Shown here one piece after another: positions 1 through 8,398 of a stretch of DNA of 46,462 bases. Source of the DNA: Magnetospirillum sp. 15-1 (lineage in GTDB: Bacteria > Pseudomonadota > Alphaproteobacteria > Rhodospirillales > Magnetospirillaceae). Where the stretch lies: assembly GCF_900184795.1 (NCBI RefSeq), contig NZ_FXXN01000025.1, positions 1-46,462 on the forward strand, given 5' to 3'. Made by a program: the position numbers and the translations under genes. Every line of letters begins with the position of its first letter. The stretch's first letter is position 1. The notes beneath the pieces are model-generated. The model ran no database searches. It was not told the DNA's origin and saw only the letters and a list, made by a program, of their open reading frames with translations.

Positions 1-351
1 CTGAAATGGGCGCAGGACCACTGCATGCAATGGCACTACATCGCCCCCGGCAGGCCCATGCAGAACGGATTCGTCGAGAGCTTCAACGGCCGCATGCGCG
101 ACGAACTGCTCAACGAAACGGTGTTCACCAGCATGGCCCAGGCCCGCGCCGTCATCGCCACCTGGGTCGCCGACTACAACACGACCAGGCCGCACTCGGC
201 CCTGGGCTACCAGACACCGGCGGCCCACGCTGCCAAACTCAAAGCAATGGGGCCGGCCTCTCCGCCCCTCCGGGGCTCCGAGCCCGGCCCCATTGCTCAG
301 ACCGCGCCACACGGCGTAACTTCGCCCAAGGCTCTACTTACGGCCGGATGA
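1..351 (+). CDS. IS3-family transposase OrfB, 3' part (5' end outside window)
   Basis: The frame is open from base 1 to a TGA at 349-351. The product is the C-terminal part of an IS3-type DDE integrase core. The stretch NGFVESFNGRMRDELLNE carries the final catalytic Glu of the DDE triad, followed by the DYNTTRPHSALGYQTPAA tail typical of the IS407-like branch. The two catalytic Asp residues would lie outside the window. The first 39 bases recur at 12,966-13,004, so a fragment of the same IS is present twice. No terminal inverted repeat could be recognised after the stop codon. Whether the gene is intact upstream cannot be told from here. Confidence 0.85.
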   Translation: MKWAQDHCMQWHYIAPGRPMQNGFVESFNGRMRDELLNETVFTSMAQARAVIATWVADYNTTRPHSALGYQTPAAHAAKLKAMGPASPPLRGSEPGPIAQTAPHGVTSPKALLTAG

Positions 352-537
352 AACTTCCAAGGCAGGTCAGGGCTCGATGATCGACCATTCGTGATCCGTC
401 AACTCGTACCGCCGCCGTGCCATCAATGCCCTCCGTGCCAGAGGGAATCGTTGAATCACGACGCGCGACGAAGGGGAAGCCTGTTTATGAGTTTACGGCC
501 TAGTCACTTTCATACAAACATCGACGGAGGGCGAGAC

Positions 538-1836
538 GTGTACAAAATAAACACCGTTCTGTCATTGGCAGCTTGCGTCTTGGCCTATACGTCAGCCGCC
601 ATGGCGGAAGAGCAACTGGACAAGGTCAATATTTGCCGGGTCGCGCTACCTGCCATCGGAAAGGAAGGATTCGTCGACAGTCGGGGGCAATGGGTAATAC
701 CCCCGATTTACGACGACGTAAAAGATTTCACTGAAGGGCTAGCGGCGTTTCGCCGGAATGGTCGGGCCGGATACCTCAATAGTATCGGCGAAGAAGTTAT
801 TTCCGCCAAATTTGAGGAAAGTTCCGAATTCTCGGAAGGATTAGCGGCGGTAAAGATAGATGGGTACAGAGGATACATCAATAAATCTGGAAAAGTGGTC
901 ATCCCCCCACTAACGACAGACTATGTTGGAAGCTTCTATGAGGGGCTGGCCTGGGTCGAGCGTGGTGGCAAGGTTAGTTTCATCAATCCCACCGGACAAA
1001 CGGTTATTCCGCCCCAGTTCGCCCATGCAGAAAACTTCTCCTCAGGCTTGGCGCCGATTCTGCGCGACTATAAATGGGGCTATATCGACAAATCTGGACA
1101 AGAAATTATCGCAAGGCAGTTCTCGAGCGCTCGATCCTTTTCCAATGGAATGGCGGTCGTCGAGATAAACAATAAATGGGGATATATAGATAAAACCGGC
1201 AAAGCAGAAATCCCCTTACAATTTGACCGTGCCGATGATTTTTCAGAAAACATAGCAAGTATACAAAAAGGAAATAAATGGGGTTATATTAATAATTATG
1301 GCACGGCTATCATTCCACCTCAGTTCTATAGCGCCGACAAATTCATTCGAGGACTGGCAAAAATTGGCCTTGAACCAAAGTCAGGTGATGTCATTTATTA
1401 CGGATATATCAGCAAGTCTGGCGATACAGTCATAAAAGCAATGTACTCATCATTGTATCATTGCCAAAATGGTTTGTTTGTGGCGCAAGAAAAGAAGGAT
1501 GGAGCGGTGTTGCTGCTTGATGGCAGTGGCAAGCGCATTGTGGAATTTAACAAAAATGAACAGGAGCGATTGGAGCGCCAGAACGCCAAAGAGCGTGTCG
1601 CGCGCGAAGAAAAAGACAAAAAAGAAGTGGTTGACCTTGAAGAGTTCATTGCAAAATCGATCTGCAAAGGCCTGAAAAACGGCGACACAATGAGTTACAC
1701 GAATCCGACCGCCCCGGATGCAGGAACCAGAAGAGTCAAAATTGCGAGGGTTTATGATGTGCGCAATGAGGCAATGGTTCGCTATCTTGATCCCCCGACT
1801 ACATTCGATGTGGCACATTGCGGTAATCTCAAATGA
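538..1836 (+). CDS. Exported WG-repeat protein (copy 1)
   Basis: Starts at GTG 538 with GGAGG at 526-530; the frame is open further upstream, but only this start gives a signal peptide (hydrophobic stretch, then SAAMA before EEQ). The 432-residue product is mostly repeats with GYI(D/N)KSG-x-x-VIPPxF followed by a (D/E)xFSEGLA stretch about every 45 residues, the WG (KWG) repeat pattern (clear GYIDKSG/WGYIDKTG copies). A charged stretch rich in Glu/Lys/Arg (about residues 340-375) follows, then a C-terminal module with paired Cys (SICKGL ... AHCGNL). WG-repeat proteins are thought to form beta-rich extracytoplasmic structures; no precise function is known. The gene is AT-richer than its neighbours and is followed by a paralogue with the same layout, which suggests duplication after transfer. 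Confidence 0.8.
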   Translation: MYKINTVLSLAACVLAYTSAAMAEEQLDKVNICRVALPAIGKEGFVDSRGQWVIPPIYDDVKDFTEGLAAFRRNGRAGYLNSIGEEVISAKFEESSEFSEGLAAVKIDGYRGYINKSGKVVIPPLTTDYVGSFYEGLAWVERGGKVSFINPTGQTVIPPQFAHAENFSSGLAPILRDYKWGYIDKSGQEIIARQFSSARSFSNGMAVVEINNKWGYIDKTGKAEIPLQFDRADDFSENIASIQKGNKWGYINNYGTAIIPPQFYSADKFIRGLAKIGLEPKSGDVIYYGYISKSGDTVIKAMYSSLYHCQNGLFVAQEKKDGAVLLLDGSGKRIVEFNKNEQERLERQNAKERVAREEKDKKEVVDLEEFIAKSICKGLKNGDTMSYTNPTAPDAGTRRVKIARVYDVRNEAMVRYLDPPTTFDVAHCGNLK

Positions 1837-2119
1837 GCCGATACAGCGTGCTTGGCCGGTGAAAAGCGATGGTCCGCCGTGGAATTTTTCATTCGCCCAT
1901 AGCCGCCATGGCCAAGATATTTTCATGGCGCATGGCGCATGGCGCATGGCGCATGGCGCGTGTGCCAGGAAGCCCGCTCCATCGTCAAGCGCAACACGCG
2001 ACACGAAGCCGCCCGCATCAATCACCGGCACTGGCGGGGGGATAGGGAAGAGATGGTGGCGTGGCGGTAACGAACAAAGGCAAGTCGTCAAAATTCATAC
2101 AAAGCGAAGGTGGTTAAAG
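1837..2119. other. Intergenic region between the WG-repeat paralogues
   Basis: The frame of the downstream gene stays open through this region, but the stretch reads as low-complexity sequence (MAHGAWRMAHGAC) with no signal peptide, while the downstream ATG at 2,120 begins a good one. I therefore treat it as non-coding. It contains the heptanucleotide tandem repeat listed separately. Confidence 0.6.
1924..1958 (+). repeat. Heptanucleotide tandem repeat, 5 x CATGGCG
   Basis: Five perfect consecutive copies of CATGGCG, 35 bp in all, followed by CGTG. The unit is not a multiple of three, so any gain or loss of a copy would shift a reading frame that crosses it. It sits about 160 bp upstream of the second WG-repeat gene. 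Confidence 0.9.
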
Positions 2120-3421
2120 ATGAATTATAAAATTCATGCCGCGATCTTCACGGCGTCGCTTGTCCTTAGCAGCGCGACCACCTCTGCGTGGGCGGCATCA
2201 AACAACGGATTGTGTTCGATCAAAATTGAAGGAATAAACCAATCTGGTTTTATCGATCAGCATGGAAAGATGGTTATAGACACAATATATGAAGAAGTTG
2301 GAGATTTTTTAGAAGGTTATGCGTACTTCAAGAAGAACGGAAAATACGGCTATATTGATATGGCGGGAAATGAGGTTATCCCTGCCACATATGATATGGC
2401 TGGAAATTTCAGCGACGGCCTTGCAAACTTTGGAAAAGCGACTGGAAGCGCCATAAATCGTGAAACATTATTTGGATACATTGACAAGGCCGGGAAAGTC
2501 GTCATCCCTCCGAAACTGAACTATCCTGGAACGTTCGTCTCTGGACTTGCTCCTGTAAAAGATTCCAGTGGCAAGTTTGGGTTTATAGATAAAACAGGAA
2601 AATTTAAAATACCTGCGAAATTTGAGTCAGCATCAAAATTTTCTGAAGGGCGTGCGGCAGTTAAGATTGGCTCGTCTTATGGATTTATTGACCAGTCAGG
2701 ACGCACCGTCATCAGCCCAAAGTATGAAAGTGCCAATGATTTTTCGGAAGGATTGGCAAGAGTTAAGCTCAATGAAAAATACGGATACATTGATGCGTCG
2801 GGGAAGATGGTTATTTCCCCAAAATTTGAATTTGCATTTAACTTTAAAAATGGACTGGCGCGTATCGAAAAAAATCGTATTTACGGATATATATCAAAAG
2901 ATGGATCAGAGGTGATGCCTCCGACATTTGACGATGCCGATGATTTTCTTTTCGAAAGAACCAGCGTTAAGTTCGACGGAATGTATGCAATCATTGACGT
3001 GTCCGGAAGTATTGTCGCAACTGACAAATATAAATCGATGGTTCCGTGTGCCAATGGCCTGTTCATTGCGCAGATCGACAGACGCAGCCCCCCGGTTATT
3101 TTGGATCGCAATGGTAGTCGCGTGGTCGAATTCGACAAGCAAGATCGGGAACGACAAGCCCGCCAGGACGCCAGAGACCGAACTTTCCGCGAGGAGCGAG
3201 AAAAAAAGCAAGCCGCTGAAAATGAAGATTACACCAGACGATCAAATTGCCAGCATATTTTACCTGGAAAATCCATGACTTATTCTGAAATGACGATGGT
3301 TGGACCTGATGATAAGAAGGTTATTATCACAAACGTATTTAAAGAGATAAAAAAGACCCAGGTCCGCTACCTTGACATTCGAAAGGCAGATGCTGAGGTT
3401 GATTGCATAGATATTAAGTAA
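2120..3421 (+). CDS. Exported WG-repeat protein (copy 2)
   Basis: ATG 2,120 is preceded by GAAGGTGG and starts a clear signal peptide (basic NYK, hydrophobic core, AWA before ASN). The 433-residue product has at least seven WG-type repeats of the form GYIDxxGxxVIxPxF, each followed by a FSEGLA-type turn. A charged segment (KQDRERQARQDARDRTFREE) follows at about residues 340-365, then a C-terminal module ending in VRYLDIRKADAEVDCIDIK. The order of elements and the tail match the preceding gene (VRYLDPPTTFDVAHC), so the two are paralogues. It is AT-rich compared with the surrounding genes. Function unknown; by its signal peptide it should act in the periplasm or outside the cell. Confidence 0.8.
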   Translation: MNYKIHAAIFTASLVLSSATTSAWAASNNGLCSIKIEGINQSGFIDQHGKMVIDTIYEEVGDFLEGYAYFKKNGKYGYIDMAGNEVIPATYDMAGNFSDGLANFGKATGSAINRETLFGYIDKAGKVVIPPKLNYPGTFVSGLAPVKDSSGKFGFIDKTGKFKIPAKFESASKFSEGRAAVKIGSSYGFIDQSGRTVISPKYESANDFSEGLARVKLNEKYGYIDASGKMVISPKFEFAFNFKNGLARIEKNRIYGYISKDGSEVMPPTFDDADDFLFERTSVKFDGMYAIIDVSGSIVATDKYKSMVPCANGLFIAQIDRRSPPVILDRNGSRVVEFDKQDRERQARQDARDRTFREEREKKQAAENEDYTRRSNCQHILPGKSMTYSEMTMVGPDDKKVIITNVFKEIKKTQVRYLDIRKADAEVDCIDIK

Positions 3422-3540
3422 GGCAAATAGACGCGTCCGACCGGCGGGGGACGTTTGTCTCGGCATTCCGATTCATTGCCGTAAATCCTGGCAAGTGCCG
3501 CTCGGCGAGAACTGGAGAAGCTCAAAGGACAATACGAGCC

Positions 3541-4152
3541 ATGGCGTCGGCGACAATGATTTCGACGACACCAGCCCGCCGTTTGGGGGCTTCAGGGGCA
3601 GTTCCGCTCAGCGAGACATGGGGTAAGAGGTGGTCCGTGTCACAACGTTCAGATAATACGACGATTTCCTGGCGCACCGCGTTGCGCCAGGAGATCCACT
3701 CCGTCGCCCACCGCTTCCGCGACGAGTTGGACACGCCCCATTACGGCCCCCGCGCCGGGTCGTGGGTGCGCGAGGCGCGGGAGGCCGCCGACACCATCCT
3801 CGACAATGCCGAGGCTGAGAGTTGGGCGGCGTTCTGCGCCCTGGTGATCGCGGGGCTTGACGCGCAAAGTGACCGCTGGCGCGGGAGCGAGTTTTCCGAT
3901 CCCGACGGTTTTGGCGGCTCGGCGCTGTGGCGGTTCATCTCGGCCCTGCACGAGGTGGAAGGGGACGACTTCGCCACCGCCTGCGGCAAGATGGAAGCGG
4001 CGGCCAAGGAACGTAATGCCAAGCCTATTCCCAGCCACGACGTTTACCCGCTGCCGCCGGAAGATCGGGTGCCGCCACTCGCAGAACCCGAGCGCACTCC
4101 GCCCTCTCCGTTCGCCCGGCTGGCGGCATGGTGGCGGTGGATGTTCGGATGA
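3541..4152 (+). CDS. Hypothetical protein, first gene of a membrane-protein row
   Basis: Product of up to 203 residues. ATG 3,541 has a weak AAAGGAC 9 nt upstream. The first 40 residues look poorly conserved, so the true start may lie further in. The middle is helical and acidic/basic mixed (WRTALRQEIHSVAHRFRDELD ... EVEGDDFATACGKMEAAAKERN). The end is a Pro-rich linker followed by a short aromatic stretch (ARLAAWWRWMFG). I do not recognise the family. Its stop overlaps the ATG of the next gene (ATGA), so translation is probably coupled to the membrane proteins behind it. Confidence 0.55.
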   Translation: MASATMISTTPARRLGASGAVPLSETWGKRWSVSQRSDNTTISWRTALRQEIHSVAHRFRDELDTPHYGPRAGSWVREAREAADTILDNAEAESWAAFCALVIAGLDAQSDRWRGSEFSDPDGFGGSALWRFISALHEVEGDDFATACGKMEAAAKERNAKPIPSHDVYPLPPEDRVPPLAEPERTPPSPFARLAAWWRWMFG

Positions 4153-5231
4153 TTTGGTGGCCGCTGTCCGATCCCAAGACGGAACGCGAGCGCCGCTTCG
4201 CCTTCCTGCTGCCGCCGCTGCTCTGGGCCGTCATTGCCGCCCTCGGTCCCTTGCCGATGATGAACCGGCTGGGCTGGGGCGACGAGGTGACGGCCATTGC
4301 CGCCCTGCTCGGCATGGTGGGCGGTTCGTTCGGGCTATTGCGGGTGGATTGGCGGGCGCCCGACGGTCATGACGGCTGGGGCCGGGTGGGCGCGTTGTGG
4401 CTGGGCTTCATGCTGCTGCTGCCCGGCGCCGGGGCCTGGGGGCTGCACGCTGAGTCTTCCGGTGCCGGGTATGTGGCGCTGATCGCCGGGGTGATCTTCT
4501 CGGCCCTGCCGTTCGGACGATGGGAGACCTTGAACGCCTTCCAATGTCTGGGATTTTCCCTGCGGTTCTATGGAATCTGGCTGGTGGTGATGCTGGCGGT
4601 GGCGGGGCTGTCGCCCGATCAGGGCGGCTGGGTGCTGGCGGTGGCCTATCTGCTGAGTCCGCCGTTCGCGGCATGGATCAGGCGAAGGCTGCCGTTGCGC
4701 TCGACATTGTTCATATCCAACTGGAGCACGCCCTATCCTGCCGCCCGCCGCCGCCGCTTCTTCGCCATTCTGGCGCCGCTGTTGATTGTGGCTGTTTACG
4801 ATTACGCCTCGACCATCGGGGGCAAGACCATGCTCCATTTCGGCGGGGTGCTTGAGGCGTTGGGCGTGCCGCATTTTTCCGGGATCGGCATTGTCGGCCT
4901 GCTTCTGGTGCAATTGCTGCCGGTTTTCATCTTGGTGATCTGGATGCGCGATGGGCTGAGCCTGAAGGCACTGCGCGATTCCGTTGATCTACAGGAATAT
5001 GTGCTGATGATCTATGTGGTCAGCAATGGCTGCGCCTGGGCCGCATTCGCCGTGATCTTTCAACTGAACAAATGGTTTTTTCATCCGTGGCTGGATGATT
5101 ATCCCCGGACCAGCCTGATCGTCATCATCCTGCTGACCTTGGCCTCGGGTGTGAGCTTCTATCGTCTGCTGCTGGGGATGGAGGTGATGAATCCCCCCGC
5201 CAGGAGGGCCGGAAAACGCCATGACGGCTGA
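4149..5231 (+). CDS. Polytopic inner-membrane protein, unknown family
   Basis: ATG 4,149 overlaps the upstream stop in an ATGA arrangement, so I prefer it to the in-frame GTG/ATG codons just upstream. The 360-residue product is mostly hydrophobic, with about nine likely membrane segments (for example FAFLLPPLLWAVIAALGPL, IGIVGLLLVQLLPVFILVIW and TSLIVIILLTLASGVSFYRL). Short basic loops such as PAARRRRFF suggest the cytoplasmic side. No catalytic motif or transporter signature was recognised. It overlaps the next gene by 11 bp, so the three genes from 3,541 to 6,099 form one transcription unit. Confidence 0.7.
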   Translation: MIWWPLSDPKTERERRFAFLLPPLLWAVIAALGPLPMMNRLGWGDEVTAIAALLGMVGGSFGLLRVDWRAPDGHDGWGRVGALWLGFMLLLPGAGAWGLHAESSGAGYVALIAGVIFSALPFGRWETLNAFQCLGFSLRFYGIWLVVMLAVAGLSPDQGGWVLAVAYLLSPPFAAWIRRRLPLRSTLFISNWSTPYPAARRRRFFAILAPLLIVAVYDYASTIGGKTMLHFGGVLEALGVPHFSGIGIVGLLLVQLLPVFILVIWMRDGLSLKALRDSVDLQEYVLMIYVVSNGCAWAAFAVIFQLNKWFFHPWLDDYPRTSLIVIILLTLASGVSFYRLLLGMEVMNPPARRAGKRHDG

Positions 5232-6099
5232 ACCAGAAACACCCGCGCCCATCTTCGCCTTCCACGAAGCCCAATTCAGCGTGGCTGATCAGCTGTGGCC
5301 CATGATCGCCCTGGCGGTTTTCGGCGCCCTGTTCGTGCTGTTGCCGATCAAGGAGGTGGCCTTGAAGGGGCCGCCGGAAACGGCGCTGGTGGTGGTCTGG
5401 CTGTCGAACGGCGGTATGATCTGGTTCCTGGGCCGTGGCCTGCTGGGAACATGGCTGAGCATGCGGCGCGGCGAGAAGGCCGGATTGCGGGTGGCGGAGG
5501 GTGAGGATTACCTGGAAGTCGCCTTTTTCGCCGGTCCGCGTCCCTGCCGGGTTCAACGCTTCGCCTATGCCGAGATCACCGGCTGCGGCGTCGATACCTT
5601 TTTTGACGCTTTCGGCAATCCCCGCACCCGCCCCTATGTGGCTACGCGCGGCCTTCTGGGCGGTTCCAGCAAGACCATGATTCCCCTGGCCGCGCCATGC
5701 GACGCCCGCCAGGTTTCCAGTTTCCAAGGCCACCACATCGCCGTCGATCTGGACCGCGTCATTCGCCGCCATTGCGATCTGCCGCAGCCCGAAATCCCCC
5801 TGGCCGTGGTCGCCGAGGAACACGACCAGGAGCTTTTGCGCTTCGCCGCACAGCAGTTTCAGCGAATCGAGACCGAGCAGGCCCTGCGCCGCAGCCGCTT
5901 TCTAGGGGTGGACTGGGTCCGCCTCGGCATGGCTGCGCTGGCGACGGCATTGCTATGCGTTCTGTGGCTGGACGATGAAATCCATCTGCGTTGGGATGAC
6001 GGTTCCGACTGGCTGGTGGTCGGCATCGTCTTCTATGTCTTCCATCGGCTGACGGGATCATTTCTGAAAGCTTGGCGGGAGCGGCCACGGGACGAGTAG
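5221..6099 (+). CDS. Membrane protein with a soluble central domain, unknown family
   Basis: The 292-residue product has two hydrophobic segments near the N-terminus (about residues 27-45 and 54-75), a soluble central part (about 80-220), and two more hydrophobic segments near the C-terminus (VRLGMAALATALLCVLWL and WLVVGIVFYVFH). The central part (YLEVAFFAGPRPCRVQRFAYAEITGCGV) has the look of a PH-like beta domain found in bacterial membrane proteins, but this is a guess from pattern only. It starts inside the preceding gene (overlap 5,221-5,231), so the two are probably translated together. Confidence 0.65.
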   Translation: MTAEPETPAPIFAFHEAQFSVADQLWPMIALAVFGALFVLLPIKEVALKGPPETALVVVWLSNGGMIWFLGRGLLGTWLSMRRGEKAGLRVAEGEDYLEVAFFAGPRPCRVQRFAYAEITGCGVDTFFDAFGNPRTRPYVATRGLLGGSSKTMIPLAAPCDARQVSSFQGHHIAVDLDRVIRRHCDLPQPEIPLAVVAEEHDQELLRFAAQQFQRIETEQALRRSRFLGVDWVRLGMAALATALLCVLWLDDEIHLRWDDGSDWLVVGIVFYVFHRLTGSFLKAWRERPRDE

Positions 6100-6108
6100 G
6101 AACGGCGC

Positions 6109-6790
6109 ATGGAGAACACACCTGCGGGCCTGTCCAGGATTGGCCGAACCGGATCGATGGTGCTGGCCGTGTTGGGAAGGCGGGTTTTTTGTCTGGCTGC
6201 CGCTGGGGTTGAGCGCCGTCGGGTGGCATGTCGTGCTGGCCGGCATCTACGATCTGCCGGTTTTGCCTTGGGCGTCGGTCTCTTTCCATTTGCTTTGGGC
6301 GGGGCTATTTGCCGCGCGCATCGGCTGGCTGCTATGGCGGGGCGCCGAATACCGAATAGTGCTGACAATCATGCGGCCCAGCCAAACCCAAAGCGGACTG
6401 GCGTAGTTGGCGACGGTGTTGACGTGTGTTTCTTCCATGCTGCTGGGCGCCCTGGCCCCTCCACGCGGCGGGATCACCGATTTGGCGGCCGTCCTGCTGG
6501 GAGGCACCGTTGTCGGATTTGTCGTGGGACGTGAAGTTATGCGGCAAGTTCAAGCATGGCGGCATGATTTTCCGCCGCTTCCAGCCACGTTGTTGCCCCA
6601 AATCATTCAGGCCTTTCATGATGAGCTGCGGGAGTGGCAGCAGGTCGACGGCCCATCGTTGGTCGGCACGCGCGGTGATTTGTTCCGCGTGCAGATGGGA
6701 GTGGTGGCAAACTATCTGGAGCGATCCCCTGAATTGGCGAGGCACGAGGTCGAGATTTACCAAGCATTGGACCGATCCGTGGGAATGTGA
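6109..6790 (+). pseudogene. Decayed membrane-protein gene (frameshift plus in-frame TAG)
   Basis: A good start (ATG 6,109, preceded by GGAACGG) leads into about 25 sensible residues (MENTPAGLSRIGRTGSMVLA). The hydrophobic continuation (EGGFFVWLPLGLSAVGWHVV) is then found one frame later from about 6,175, next to a T6 run. That frame meets TAG at 6,404-6,406 and continues openly in the same frame to 6,790 with another membrane segment (ITDLAAVLLGGTVVGFVVG) and a soluble tail. Changing the TAG to TGG would give one continuous protein. The alternative is two short genes, the second using TTG 6,407. It follows the membrane genes upstream by 9 bp. Confidence 0.45.
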
Positions 6791-6912
6791 ATGAATGCAT
6801 GCCTTGCCGACATGATGTTGCTCGCACATACTGAAAACCGGTTGTGGGGCTGGGGGCAGTATCACGGCATGGTCGGTTCGGTGGTCACGGCATTCATTCA
6901 TGGGGCGTCGCC

Positions 6913-7809
6913 ATGGCGGTGACCCATGCCGACGATTTGCGCCTGATCCGCGACGTTGCCGCCGCGCGACCGCAAGCTTGGGAAAACTTGGTCGGGCGCA
7001 TTGCCGACACCGTCTGGACCGCCTGCCTGATCCTCGAGGGCGACGAGGTGGGAGCCCGAGACGCCTTTGCCCTGACCATGGCGGGTCTGCGCGCCAACGG
7101 CTTCCGGCGTCTGCGCGACTATGACGGCTCCAGCCGGATCGAGACCTTCGTCATCCTGCTGACCCGGGAAATCCTGATCGAGCGCCTGATGGGCAATCTG
7201 GTCCAGGGCAGCAAGCAAGGATGGTCGGCGCTGGAGCATTTCTTCGCCACCGACATCCGTCGCATCGTCGCCCGCCGCCTGCCCGGCGACGATCAGGACG
7301 ACGCACGCCGCGACGCCTATCAGGAAATCTGCCTGCGGCTGGTCGAAGACGATTTCCGGCGGCTGCGGGCCTATCAGGGCACCGGCAGCTTCGGTGGATT
7401 CGTCCTTCATACCGTGGACCGGTTGGCCATCGACATCGTGCGGCGCACCCTGGGCCGTGGCGAGGCCGTGGCCAAGCCGCGGCCTGTGCAATTGGACGGG
7501 CCGCAATGGGAAAGTTTGGCTTGCCCAGCCCCTTCGCCCGAACAGTCTGCCCTGGACACCGAGGAAGAGGCCCTGCTGTCGCGGGTGGCCGCCATTCTGA
7601 CCGATCTGATCGACACCCTGCCCGCCACCGAGGCATTGTATCTGCGCATCGCCCTGGACGGTGCCGAACCGTTGCCGGCGCGCGAAATCGCCCGCCTGAT
7701 GGGACGGCCAGTTACGGAGGTCTACAAGATCAGGCAAAAGGTCATGGTCCGCCTGCATGATATTTTATCCGAGCATCCCACGGTCAAAAAATGGCGGGAG
7801 TCCGTCTAA
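6913..7809 (+). CDS. Sigma-70-family-like transcription factor with a duplicated region-2-like domain
   Basis: The 298-residue product from ATG 6,913 has a region-2-like domain at about residues 110-190 (DAYQEICLRLVEDDFRRLRAY, then GTGSFGGFVLHTVDRLAIDIVRR). A region-4-like helix-turn-helix follows at about 220-285 (LPATEALYLRIALDGAEPLPAREIARLMG..VTEVYKIRQKVMVRL). The first 100 residues show a second, degenerate copy of the region-2 pattern (DAFALTMAGLRANGFRRLRDYDGSSRIETFVILLTREILIERL). I infer a sigma factor of the ECF type. Its stop overlaps the next start (TAATG), and that gene looks like an anti-sigma factor, which supports the call. The Shine-Dalgarno is weak, so the start is not certain. 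Confidence 0.7.
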   Translation: MAVTHADDLRLIRDVAAARPQAWENLVGRIADTVWTACLILEGDEVGARDAFALTMAGLRANGFRRLRDYDGSSRIETFVILLTREILIERLMGNLVQGSKQGWSALEHFFATDIRRIVARRLPGDDQDDARRDAYQEICLRLVEDDFRRLRAYQGTGSFGGFVLHTVDRLAIDIVRRTLGRGEAVAKPRPVQLDGPQWESLACPAPSPEQSALDTEEEALLSRVAAILTDLIDTLPATEALYLRIALDGAEPLPAREIARLMGRPVTEVYKIRQKVMVRLHDILSEHPTVKKWRESV

Positions 7810-8366
7810 TGAACCGTGAGACGAAATTGATCCTCGGATTGATCGACCCAGACGCCCCCCGCCCGGATAAGGCCGTGGCGGCGGAAGTGGCGGCACGGGT
7901 CATGGACGGTGCGATGGCGACGAACACGGCACGGGAAACCACAGCGGAAGTGGCTGCACGGCTGGATGGCGGTCTGGATGGGGAAGCCCAGGACCGGCTT
8001 GACCGCACCCTGGCCGCTGATGGCCAGGAATACCAGGAGATGGCCGCCTCGGCGGAACTGGTGGACGCCGTCGCGGCCCGATTGGTGGCAGTACCGGCGG
8101 ATTTACTGGGACAGGTAACGGCAACGCCGAATGCGAAGCCCGACAGGCCAACTCGGCGCTGGACACCCTGGCTGTGGGTCGGTGGCGCCGTCCTGGCGGC
8201 GGCTCTTGCCGCGGTGTTGGTGCTGCGCCATCACCCCATGCCGCCCGACGGCAAGGGGGAGATAATGGCCAAACCGACCCAGGGCGCAATGCCGCAAATG
8301 GTGCCGGCTGGCAGCCTGGAAAGTACACCCTCGCCCAGCCAGGGCGAGATGCGAGGCGGAAAATGA
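7809..8366 (+). CDS. Anti-sigma-factor-like single-pass membrane protein
   Basis: ATG 7,809 overlaps the stop of the sigma-like gene (TAATG). The 185-residue product has a soluble N-terminal part of about 120 residues. This includes LDGGLDGEAQDRLDRTLAAD and EYQEMAASAELVDAVAARL, a pattern common in anti-sigma factors. One membrane segment (about 127-146, WLWVGGAVLAAALAAVLVL) and a short Pro/Met-rich tail, presumably periplasmic, follow. No HxxxCxxC zinc motif is present. By position and topology I infer that it holds the upstream sigma factor at the membrane. Weak point: the family is called from layout, not from a signature. Confidence 0.6.
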   Translation: MNRETKLILGLIDPDAPRPDKAVAAEVAARVMDGAMATNTARETTAEVAARLDGGLDGEAQDRLDRTLAADGQEYQEMAASAELVDAVAARLVAVPADLLGQVTATPNAKPDRPTRRWTPWLWVGGAVLAAALAAVLVLRHHPMPPDGKGEIMAKPTQGAMPQMVPAGSLESTPSPSQGEMRGGK

Positions 8367-8398
8367 CCCGGATATCCAGACACGGAAAGGGATGCCTG

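Noticed and set aside
391-537. N-terminal extension of the first WG-repeat gene
   Set aside because: The extra 49 residues look random and would bury the signal peptide. GTG 538 has a good ribosome-binding site.
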